Source: JAVVSK01 sp036654235
Lineage (GTDB): Bacteria > Bacillota > Clostridia > Christensenellales > CAG-138
Assembly (NCBI GenBank): GCA_036654235.1
Contig: JAVVSK010000004.1
Coordinates: forward strand, 79,215-143,214
DNA length: 64,000 nucleotides
Direction of reading: 5' to 3'
Shown: in pieces, positions 45,987 to 53,800 of the stretch
Numbering within the stretch: position 1 is the stretch's first letter
Layout: each line of letters begins with the position of its first letter
Made by a program: the position numbers and the translations under genes
Notes under the pieces: generated by a model
Databases searched by the model: none
What the model was told of the DNA's origin: nothing
Seen by the model: only the letters and a program-made list of their open reading frames with translations

Positions 45987-46559
45987 ATGATGAATATAGT
46001 TATTGTCGGAGTTGGCGGTCAAGGAACACTGCTCGCCAGTAAAATTTTAGGCACTCTCGCTCAAAATAATAATTACGATGTGCGCGTTAGCGAAGTTCAT
46101 GGAATGAGCCAGCGCGGTGGAAGCGTCGTTACCTACGTTCGAATGAGTAACGACATTAAGCTTTATTCGACTATTGTCGAACAGGAACAGGCGGACGTCG
46201 TTTTAGCTTTCGAAAATCTCGAGGCTCTTCGCTCCCTACCATATATAAAACATGGCGGAACTATGATAGTCAATACTCAGGAGATTCTCCCCATGCCCGT
46301 AATAACGGGTGCCGCCGAATACCCTTCCGATTGTCTCGAACGAATTAAGGCGGTTGTAAATACGATAGCTCTCGACGCAACCGGTATTGCACATGAATGC
46401 GGAACATATCGCGCGGCGAATGTAGTATTATTAGGTGTTCTCGCTAAAAAAATGCCATTTGCCCGTGAAGAATGGATTACGGCTATTACTGAAAATGTAA
46501 AGCCCAAATTCCTCGAAATGAATATTAAGGCATTTGACCGCGGCTACGATATAAACTGA
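45987..46559 (+). CDS. iorB: Indolepyruvate ferredoxin oxidoreductase, beta subunit
   Basis: 190 residues of the gamma-type 2-oxoacid:ferredoxin oxidoreductase fold: IVIVGVGGQGTLLASKIL at the N-terminus, SEVHGMSQRGGSVVTYVR, then DVVLAFENLEALR. It is the small partner of IorA and starts 7 bases after it. A terminator follows. Confidence 0.94.
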   Translation: MMNIVIVGVGGQGTLLASKILGTLAQNNNYDVRVSEVHGMSQRGGSVVTYVRMSNDIKLYSTIVEQEQADVVLAFENLEALRSLPYIKHGGTMIVNTQEILPMPVITGAAEYPSDCLERIKAVVNTIALDATGIAHECGTYRAANVVLLGVLAKKMPFAREEWITAITENVKPKFLEMNIKAFDRGYDIN

Positions 46560-46571
46560 TTTAAGAATTAT

Positions 46572-46616
46572 AAAAAAAATGCGGAACGGCTTTTTTACCC
46601 GCTCCGCATTTTTTTA
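46572..46616. terminator. Bidirectional terminator between iorB and the second MATE gene
   Basis: An A run plus TGCGGA and TCCGCA plus a T run form the ends of a stem with an inner CGG/CCG pairing and a T-rich loop, placed between convergent genes. Confidence 0.8.
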
Positions 46617-46619
46617 TTG

Positions 46620-48035
46620 TCATTTTAAAGGTTTCGAGCCACTAAAAGAAGCGCAAGTGAGCCATTTTTTTGATCTAAATCTAAGCAAAGTCAAAACACC
46701 TCGCGAAACAACGTCGGAAACCATACCTATCCAAGCACCAAAAAGTCCCATGCCTAAAGGATAAGCAAAAACATAAGCTATTCCAAGACGTACGCACCAC
46801 ATCCCGATGACGCTTATATAGAATGGCCATTTTGTATCGCCGGCGCCTCGAAGCGCCCCCGACGCGACCATTGCCAAAGCAAAAAACGGCTGTGCAAATG
46901 CTTCGAGTTTAAGCACCTTTGCGCCCAGCTCTATCACTTCTCTCGACGGAGTAAATATTGAAATCAAAGGCTCCGCGAAAAGAAAAAGCACTACGCCCAT
47001 AGCGCTCATGAAAATCACTCCGGCAATATTGCATAAGCGCCCGAAGTTAAGCGCCTTATCGGGTCTATTCGCACCTAAGCTCTGCGCAACGAGAGTAGTC
47101 GCCGCTGCGGATATACCGAAAGCGGGCATATAAGTCAGCCCCTCAGCGGTTATCGCAAGATGATGCGAAGCGAGAGCCGTCGTTCCAAGTCCGGTTACCA
47201 TCGCGGTCATAACCAGTTGTCCTGTTGAAAGCGTTATTCGTTCGAGAGCCACAGGGATACCTAGCTTTGTAACGTCTTTCCAAATACGCTTATCGAATCT
47301 TATCTTATCACGGATCGAAATTTGAGCCGGATATTTTTTAATGAACAATATTAAAACAAGCATGATGCCCGAGAAGGTTATTGATATAGCTGTTGCGAGA
47401 GCTGCGCCCGAAACTCCCATATTCGCGCCCCATATTGTTATCGTCTTTTCAAAAATCGAAACCTCGTGCTGAGGCAAGATAAATAAATAATTCAGGATAA
47501 TATTTATAACGTTCGTCGCAATGTTGAATAAAAGCGGGGTTCTCGTATCCCCCGCGCACCTTAAAGTAGCCGATGCAACGGCAAGAGCTAAAGAAAAAAC
47601 ATATGCATAGGCAACTATAGATAAATATGCCGTTGCGTCCTTATATATAGCCGGATCAGCACCCATCCAAGCGGGAAGATGCGGAGCAACAATCTCAATA
47701 ATGAGCATAATAAGAAGCCCAAAACCTAAAATCCCGATAATAGACTGTCGAACGACGCGCTTTGCATAATCATAATCTTTCGCGCCTATTCCTTTCCCAA
47801 CGAGAACCGAAAAGCCAACTCCGAGAGCAGCGAATATACCGTTTACCAACCATGTCGTTGATGTTGATACGGCAACGGAAGCAGTCGCGTTCTCGCCGAG
47901 AGCGCCAACCATAGCGGTATCAACAAACTGTACAAAGGTAATTAAAAGTTGCTCTAAGACAGCCGGCCAGGCAAGATACCAAATTATCTTGCCTGGCTTT
48001 ATGTTGTCACTTAATATATCAATTTGTTTGCGCAT
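46620..48035 (-). CDS. MATE-family efflux transporter (second copy)
   Basis: 471 residues with about twelve membrane segments. MATE features: IIWYLAWPAVLEQLLITFVQF, VDTAMVGALGENATASVAVS, GVGFSVLVGKGIGA and the later ISAAATTLVAQSLGAN. It differs clearly from the MATE at 4344 and belongs to another subgroup. The ATG, 11 bases after the glnA stop, has no ribosome site, so coupling to glnA is likely. A perfect inverted repeat covers codons 14-23. Confidence 0.9.
   Translation of the reverse strand: MRKQIDILSDNIKPGKIIWYLAWPAVLEQLLITFVQFVDTAMVGALGENATASVAVSTSTTWLVNGIFAALGVGFSVLVGKGIGAKDYDYAKRVVRQSIIGILGFGLLIMLIIEIVAPHLPAWMGADPAIYKDATAYLSIVAYAYVFSLALAVASATLRCAGDTRTPLLFNIATNVINIILNYLFILPQHEVSIFEKTITIWGANMGVSGAALATAISITFSGIMLVLILFIKKYPAQISIRDKIRFDKRIWKDVTKLGIPVALERITLSTGQLVMTAMVTGLGTTALASHHLAITAEGLTYMPAFGISAAATTLVAQSLGANRPDKALNFGRLCNIAGVIFMSAMGVVLFLFAEPLISIFTPSREVIELGAKVLKLEAFAQPFFALAMVASGALRGAGDTKWPFYISVIGMWCVRLGIAYVFAYPLGMGLFGAWIGMVSDVVSRGVLTLLRFRSKKWLTCASFSGSKPLK
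47967..47996 (-). promoter_or_regulatory. Perfect 12-bp hairpin inside the start of the MATE gene
   Basis: CCAGGCAAGATA (47967-47978), a six-base loop and TATCTTGCCTGG (47985-47996) form a perfect stem in the mRNA about 40 bases after the start codon. No T run follows on the minus strand, so it is not a standard terminator. It may slow early translation or act as an mRNA processing site. Confidence 0.5.
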
Positions 48036-48046
48036 TAATTTTTGTA

Positions 48047-49474
48047 TTACAGATTATAGTAGTGTGAAAACTCGGATGGGTGCGGTATACGCTCTATCTC
48101 CTCGCACTCCTGACCTTTTCTCTTTAACCATGTATCGATTAAGCGTTGCGGAAAAACTCCGCCAGCAGTAAGATAATCATGGTCATTTTTAAGAGCTTCT
48201 AAAGCCGCGTCGAGATGAGTAGGTAGGGTATCTATCTTAGCCTTTTCCTCGTCCGAAAGATCAAAGAGATTAAAATCATAAGGTCCCCAACCCTGTTTAC
48301 TTGGATCTATTTTATTTCGTATTCCGTCAATACCGGCCATCAAAATAGCGGCATACGCATAATACGGATTGCAGGTTGCATCGGGGTTTCTGAGTTCAAA
48401 GCGCTTAACCTCCGGTGATTTAGCATATGCTGGAATTCTAACGACGGCGCTTCTATTTGCAGTTGCATATCCAATAGTTACGGGAGCTTCAAATCCGGGA
48501 ACGAGTCTCCTAAATGAGTTAGTTGATGGATTCGTTATAGCACAGAGCGAATGCATATGCTTCAAAAGACCGCCTATAAAATAAAGCGCGGTTTCGCTAA
48601 GGTTCGCATAGCCCGTTTCCGAATGGAAAAGAGGCTTCCCGTCTTTTTGCAAAAGCATATGAACGTGCATCCCACTGCCCGGCTCGCCGGCTATCGGTTT
48701 CGGCATAAACGTCGCCGTCACACCATAATTTTTAGCCATATTCTGTATGATGTATTTTATCATCATAGTATTGTCAGCCATCTTAATTACGTCGTCCAAT
48801 TGAACTTCGATTTCGAGCTGACCGGAGCCACCAACCTCGTGATGATGATACTTAACGCCTATATCCATCTCCTCAAGCATAGCGCAAATTTCGTTTCTTA
48901 GGTCAAACGTTGAATCGCACGGAGGGGCAATATGATATGCTGCTTTTTTTGCTGTATGATAGCCCGCGTTAGCGTCCGCAACATTGCTCGACCACTCGGC
49001 TTGTTCAAATTCCAAGTCATACGAAACATGATTCGGTTGCACTTGATATTGCATACTATCGAATACATAAAACTCGAATTCCGGTCCGATTATCATTTTA
49101 TCGGCTATGTCAAGCTCTTTCATATATTTCGCCGCACTACGGATTACATTCCGCGGATACTGATCAAAAGGCAGGTTTTCCGGGTTTTTGATAATCATAG
49201 CGTCGCCCATCATAGAGATGGTCGCTATTTCGGCAAAAGGTTCTAAAACCGCCGTAGAAAGATCCGGAATTAGAACCATATCGCTGTTTTCAACCGGTGC
49301 GTAGCCATAGTTTGAACCGTCAAAGCCTATTCCGTATTTTAAGGTATCCTCAGTAAACCGTTTCGCCGGGATAGTAATGTGTCTTAATCGACCGTCGATA
49401 TCGGTAACCTTAAAGTCGATCATCTGTACACTGTTGCTTTCGCAGAATTTTTTGAGTTCTTCGATGTTTTTCAT
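48047..49474 (-). CDS. glnA: Glutamine synthetase, type I
   Basis: About 475 residues. It makes glutamine from glutamate, ammonia and ATP. Signatures: IGFDGSNYGYAPVENSDM, the catalytic GPEFEFYVFD, HEVGGSGQLEIEV, AGEPGSGMHVHMLL, NPSTNSFRRLVPGFEAP and RNPDATCNPYYAYAA. No adenylylation loop of the enterobacterial type is apparent. The start at 49474 is set by GGAGG about 7 bases upstream and the family N-terminus; the longer frame to 49531 lacks a ribosome site. Confidence 0.95.
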   Translation of the reverse strand: MKNIEELKKFCESNSVQMIDFKVTDIDGRLRHITIPAKRFTEDTLKYGIGFDGSNYGYAPVENSDMVLIPDLSTAVLEPFAEIATISMMGDAMIIKNPENLPFDQYPRNVIRSAAKYMKELDIADKMIIGPEFEFYVFDSMQYQVQPNHVSYDLEFEQAEWSSNVADANAGYHTAKKAAYHIAPPCDSTFDLRNEICAMLEEMDIGVKYHHHEVGGSGQLEIEVQLDDVIKMADNTMMIKYIIQNMAKNYGVTATFMPKPIAGEPGSGMHVHMLLQKDGKPLFHSETGYANLSETALYFIGGLLKHMHSLCAITNPSTNSFRRLVPGFEAPVTIGYATANRSAVVRIPAYAKSPEVKRFELRNPDATCNPYYAYAAILMAGIDGIRNKIDPSKQGWGPYDFNLFDLSDEEKAKIDTLPTHLDAALEALKNDHDYLTAGGVFPQRLIDTWLKRKGQECEEIERIPHPSEFSHYYNL

Positions 49475-49590
49475 TGTTATCCTCCAGTAGATATTCAGGT
49501 ATATTCTCCACGTTTCTTCCTCTAAAGTCAATACACTTTCTCTTTTTTTAGAAGTATATTTAATTTTATCTTGTATTCAGCAAATTTCCA

Positions 49591-49605
49591 TCCTAAAATT
49601 TAGGA
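49591..49605. promoter_or_regulatory. Perfect 15-base dyad between glnA and a dehydrogenase gene
   Basis: TCCTAAA (49591-49597), a central A and TTTAGGA (49599-49605) form a perfect dyad, flanked by AAATTTCC and AAATTT. It lies between divergent genes, about 115 bases before each start. It does not match the GlnR box (TGTNA-N7-TNACA). Confidence 0.45.
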
Positions 49606-49649
49606 AATTTATTTTTTAGCTTCTCTTTAAATAAAATCAATACTGAAAC

Positions 49650-49678
49650 TTGAAAGCTAAAGAAACAAGTGATATCAT
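49650..49678 (+). promoter_or_regulatory. Promoter of the D-2-hydroxyacid dehydrogenase gene
   Basis: TTGAAA (49650-49655) and TATCAT (49673-49678) are separated by 17 bases, with the start codon at 49715 after AAGGAGAG. Confidence 0.6.
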
Positions 49679-49714
49679 TGATTTTAGAAAAGAACAGGTA
49701 AAAAGGAGAGTTGT

Positions 49715-50635
49715 ATGGATATTCTTGTAACGATACCGGTAACCGATGCGCAGCATGATAAGCTCGCAAGCTTAACCGGCGACGATAATATGCGTTTTAT
49801 ACTGCCAAAAGATTTAACGGAAAAAGATGTTAAAGGCAAAGAGATAATAATAGGAAATATTCCCATAAGTATGATACCTAAAGCAGACTCGTTAAAGTGG
49901 CTTCAGCTTAATATGTCTGGCTATGAAGGATATCCTAAAGCGATGGGCGATCGACCCGTTACAAATACGCGCGGCGCATTTGGTCTTGCTATATCAGAAC
50001 ACATGATAGGAATGCTGCTTATGCTAAAAAAGCGTCTGCATCAATATCGTGATAATCAATTAAATTCACTTTGGCGCGACGAAGGAAACGTAACTTCTCT
50101 CGAAGACGCGGTCGTTCTAATCGTTGGTCTCGGAAATATCGGCGGCGACTTTGCAAGAAAGGTTAAGGCGTTTTCTTCCTATACAATAGGTATAAGGCGT
50201 AATCTTGCAGATAAGCCCGACTATATAGACGAAATACACCCTCTTTCCGATTTAGATACACTGATTCCGCGCGCCGACGTTATTGCGCTCTCTATACCTA
50301 ATAGCAATGAAACTTATAAACTAATGAACCGCAAACGCATATTTAATATGAAGCCGGGTTCGATTCTGATAAACGTCGGACGCGGCGCAGCTGTCGATAC
50401 CGATGCATTGACCGATGCGGTATATGCGGGGCGAATAATGGCGGCTCTCGACGTTACCGACCCCGAACCTCTCCCCGCCGACCATCCACTTTGGAAAGCC
50501 AAAAACGCTCTAATAACTCCGCATATATCCGGGTTTTTCCATCTTCCTCAAACTCTCGATAGAATAGTCGATATAGCTTGCGAAAATCTCGTCCGTTATA
50601 AAAACGGAGAAATGCTCAAAAATATAGTTAAGTAA
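49715..50635 (+). CDS. D-isomer-specific 2-hydroxyacid dehydrogenase family protein
   Basis: 306 residues. The NAD-binding motif is VVLIVGLGNIGGDFARK near residue 130, followed by the family signatures LNVGRGAAVDTDAL (here LINVGRGAA) and ALDVTDPEPLPADHPLW, then a catalytic-His equivalent in TPHISGF. The substrate cannot be told; relatives act on glyoxylate, hydroxypyruvate or phosphoglycerate. It is slightly short at the C-terminus, with no ACT domain, arguing against full SerA. Monocistronic. Confidence 0.88.
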   Translation: MDILVTIPVTDAQHDKLASLTGDDNMRFILPKDLTEKDVKGKEIIIGNIPISMIPKADSLKWLQLNMSGYEGYPKAMGDRPVTNTRGAFGLAISEHMIGMLLMLKKRLHQYRDNQLNSLWRDEGNVTSLEDAVVLIVGLGNIGGDFARKVKAFSSYTIGIRRNLADKPDYIDEIHPLSDLDTLIPRADVIALSIPNSNETYKLMNRKRIFNMKPGSILINVGRGAAVDTDALTDAVYAGRIMAALDVTDPEPLPADHPLWKAKNALITPHISGFFHLPQTLDRIVDIACENLVRYKNGEMLKNIVK

Positions 50636-50647
50636 TTCCAAAAAAAC

Positions 50648-50688
50648 GCCCGTTTTTCTCAAAGTTTAGCAGAAATACGGGCATTTTA
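50648..50688 (+). terminator. Terminator after the dehydrogenase gene
   Basis: GCCCGT with TTTCT pairs with AGAAA and ACGGGC around a loop, then ATTTTATTTC. Confidence 0.65.
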
Positions 50689-50776
50689 TTTCTCGGGAAA
50701 TAATCGTTCAAATAGTGACTTTTTATCCCAATTTTTAGTTGTTTTTTACATTAGCCGTTCGCCAATAATAAATAAA

Positions 50777-50849
50777 AGAAACTACCAATTTTTTGGTAGT
50801 TTCTTCTTATCATCTGCCGACATAGGTTTTCTCCGAAAAACAACCTATG
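50777..50849 (-). terminator. Tandem hairpins, terminator of the surface protease gene
   Basis: On the minus strand a first hairpin with arms CATAGGTT / AACCTATG (50821-50849) is followed by a perfect twelve-base stem AGAAACTACCAA / TTGGTAGTTTCT (50777-50804) and then a T-rich run. Together they form a strong terminator for the gene ending at 50874. Confidence 0.75.
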
Positions 50850-50873
50850 CCGACATGTTCAATTTAAAGGAGC

Positions 50874-53800
50874 TTATGCTTCTTCTTTCCTATACAGATA
50901 TACACATACGCCTATCGCACCTATCGCAATCGTAAAGAGAGCGACAAGAAGAACAGGGGTTGAACCGGTGCCCGGAGGAGTCGGTCCATGTGTCGGGCTA
51001 GGAACAGGAGTTGCAGGAGCTTGCGTCGGCGTCGGCTGATCAAGCGCTATAAACGAAACCTCAACATTTACGTCTACGGTTATGTTCTCAAGCTTGAATG
51101 TAGCAGTCGTCGGATACTCCGTAACAACTTCACCATTGACCTTCACTTGATATACTCTATATCCGGTGTCGGGCATGAGCGTAATTTCGACTGAACCATT
51201 ATAAGGTATCGTCATTTCGCCCAACGGACTTACTGTACCACCGACGGTCGTGACGGCTATATTAACCTTCAGATCCGGTTTCGGTGTCGGTGTCGGCGGA
51301 ACCTGTGTCGGTGTCGGCGGAACCTGCGTCGGTGTCGGCGGAACCTGCGTCGGTGTCGGCGGAACCTGTGTCGGTGTCGTAGGCGGTGTCGGTGTTACAG
51401 TTCCCTGACCAATGATATATTCAGCACCGTAAGCTACGCATGGAATCAGTGTAGTTGTATCTACGGCAAGAAGCTCGTTAGCTACAAGACCTATCACTAT
51501 TTTCGTTCCGTTAACGCAAGCATCGGTCTTAAGCATCGTAAATGTTATCATTTCGCCGCCATCAGTTATTGCTGATGAACCTGCAAACGGAACAATTATA
51601 GTACCCGGCTTCGTGCTGTTTAATACTACAAGTGCATCGGCTAAAAGTTCGCCCTTCTTATGACGATCAAAAGTTATATACTGATTATCATAAGTCACTG
51701 TAAGCATTCCACTCTGAACCTGTGAATCAGCAGACATCGAAATAGTTACAAAGAGCTTATTAACATCATCGCCTTCGCCTTCCTTTATCTCGGTAGTCAA
51801 TACTACAGCGTTCGGATCTACCGTCGCGCTCGGGGTAGGCGCTGGAGGCTGTGTCGGAGTCGGCGATGTCGGAGGCGTCGGGGTAGGTGTTGAACCGCCA
51901 AGATAATAATCCAGACCCTTCGCTTCAACCGGTATCAAAGTTGTCGTATCGTCAGCTACAAGCTCATTACAAACTAAGCCGAGGCTTATACGCGTTCCAC
52001 TTTCAACTCCGGCGTTGATATTGAACGTATAGGCAAGCATGAGCCCGCCACCAGTCATAGCTGCCTGACCTGCAAACGAACATAAAATCTTTCCGGGTAC
52101 AGTACCATTTACGGCTGCCAAAGAATCTTCCAAAAGAGCACCCTTCTCGGATGAATCAAATGTAATCAGATTCGGATTATAGTTGAGCGTAAATACGCCA
52201 CTCTGACCCATTGAGTTTTCTGTAATGTTAATGTTTACAAGAAGTTGGTGCTTATCGCCTTCCGTCTTTTCCTCAACGCCAAGCGTCATGAACGCCTGCG
52301 GTGCTGGCTTGTCAGGAACAACCTTCTTATAAAGCTGAACTTTACTCGCGGCTTCTGTCGGATTAAATACGTCAAACGCCGCTATCTCGGAATTTTCAAT
52401 CGTCTTATAGTAAATAAGGTGCGTTGCCGTCGTTAAAGAACTATTGTGCTGTAAATATGTACCGTCAAAAGTCCACTGCACCTCAGGTGTCCCGTTTAGA
52501 CCCAGCCAATATGATCCGGATTCAACAAGACCAAGAAAATGACCATTTTCGACGTTCTTAATAGCTCCCGTGTTCGCAAATTGCCATTCAAGAGCGCTAC
52601 TCTGCTCATACATTATAAATCCATCGGTAACTGTCATCGGATCGCCAACAAGACGAACGTCATAAGGCTTCGCGGATTCATTGGAAAGAGCATAAACAGA
52701 TCCATCATTGTTTACAAACTCGTCTTTAACCGTTATAAGGTATGTTTCGCCTTCTTCGAACTCGGAAACCGGCGCATAAAATACTTTGTCGGTTGTAGGT
52801 GTCGGAGGAGCCGGGGTTACGGCTGTGCCGTTCTTTATCATGAACTGAGCCTCGTTGCAGCCATAGTCGCCGAGGAGTACATAAAACTCAGACTTACCTT
52901 GAGTATCAAAGCTAATCGTCGTTTGCGCTCCGCGCGTTGTTTCGGCAACCGGATAGCTCATAAGAGGTTCTTTTCCCTCAGCATCCGCGAAGAAACCTAC
53001 ATATGCAAGGTAATGATTGTCTGTAAATACCGCTGTCAATGTGTTTCCTTCAAGGTTCATAGAAACAACGGAAGGCGGTGTATTATCAAGGGTTACGGGT
53101 ACATCCCAATAAGCCATCGAACAGAGCGACTCATCCCATTTTTCATAGTCTAATGTCGCGCCCGCTCTAATTATAACGGTCTGACCCTCTTCCTGCTTAC
53201 TTCCGTTCCATGCGGCCATTGGACGACCGGCAAGACCATAAGGCTTAAGCGTTTGCGTCTGTGCATCAGCATAATTCTTATTTACATATTGGTAATTATT
53301 CTCTCTGAGAATATCACCGGTTTTTTCGTCCGTTACTTTATAATAGAACGACTTTGCGTTTCTCATGAGTCCCGTATATAGTGCGTCAAGCTTATCGTAG
53401 ATCTTATCTTCGTTAGCGGGAGATAAGGTTCCTCTATCGGCAAGGAATTCAACACCTTCTTCAAAGTACGGGTTCATAGCCATTCCATAGATCGCGGTAC
53501 CCTTCTTGCATCCTGCCGTATTCGGCTTTGTCATGCCCGAAAGATCTTCCGCGGGATCATTGTAATAGAATCCTGTGTCTATCATGGAAGGCTCATTCCA
53601 GCTTCCATAGAACCCAAGGTACGGGATGTTTAGCATTGTGCCTAGATCGCCTTCCTTGGTTTTATCCTGGTGAAGGTATACATAGCCTTCTACATACGCA
53701 CCGTTAGGATAAACTTCTGCGGCCATTTCGCGGAAATTATCTTTTACGGTTATCGTAACGGTTATATCTTTCGTTTCTCCTGCCGCTACAGCAACCTTAT

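Noticed and set aside
46174..46181. TTGTCGAA Spo0A box
   Set aside because: It is inside the iorB coding sequence, showing that single boxes occur by chance; only the promoter-overlapping pair near 155-174 was given weight.
51287..51370. Regular 21-base repeats resembling a short array
   Set aside because: They are in frame within a Pro/Thr linker and have no spacers, so not CRISPR.
52539..53153. A 204-codon plus-strand open frame
   Set aside because: It lies antisense to the protease gene, has no ribosome site or recognisable motif, and reads as low-complexity basic sequence typical of a shadow frame.
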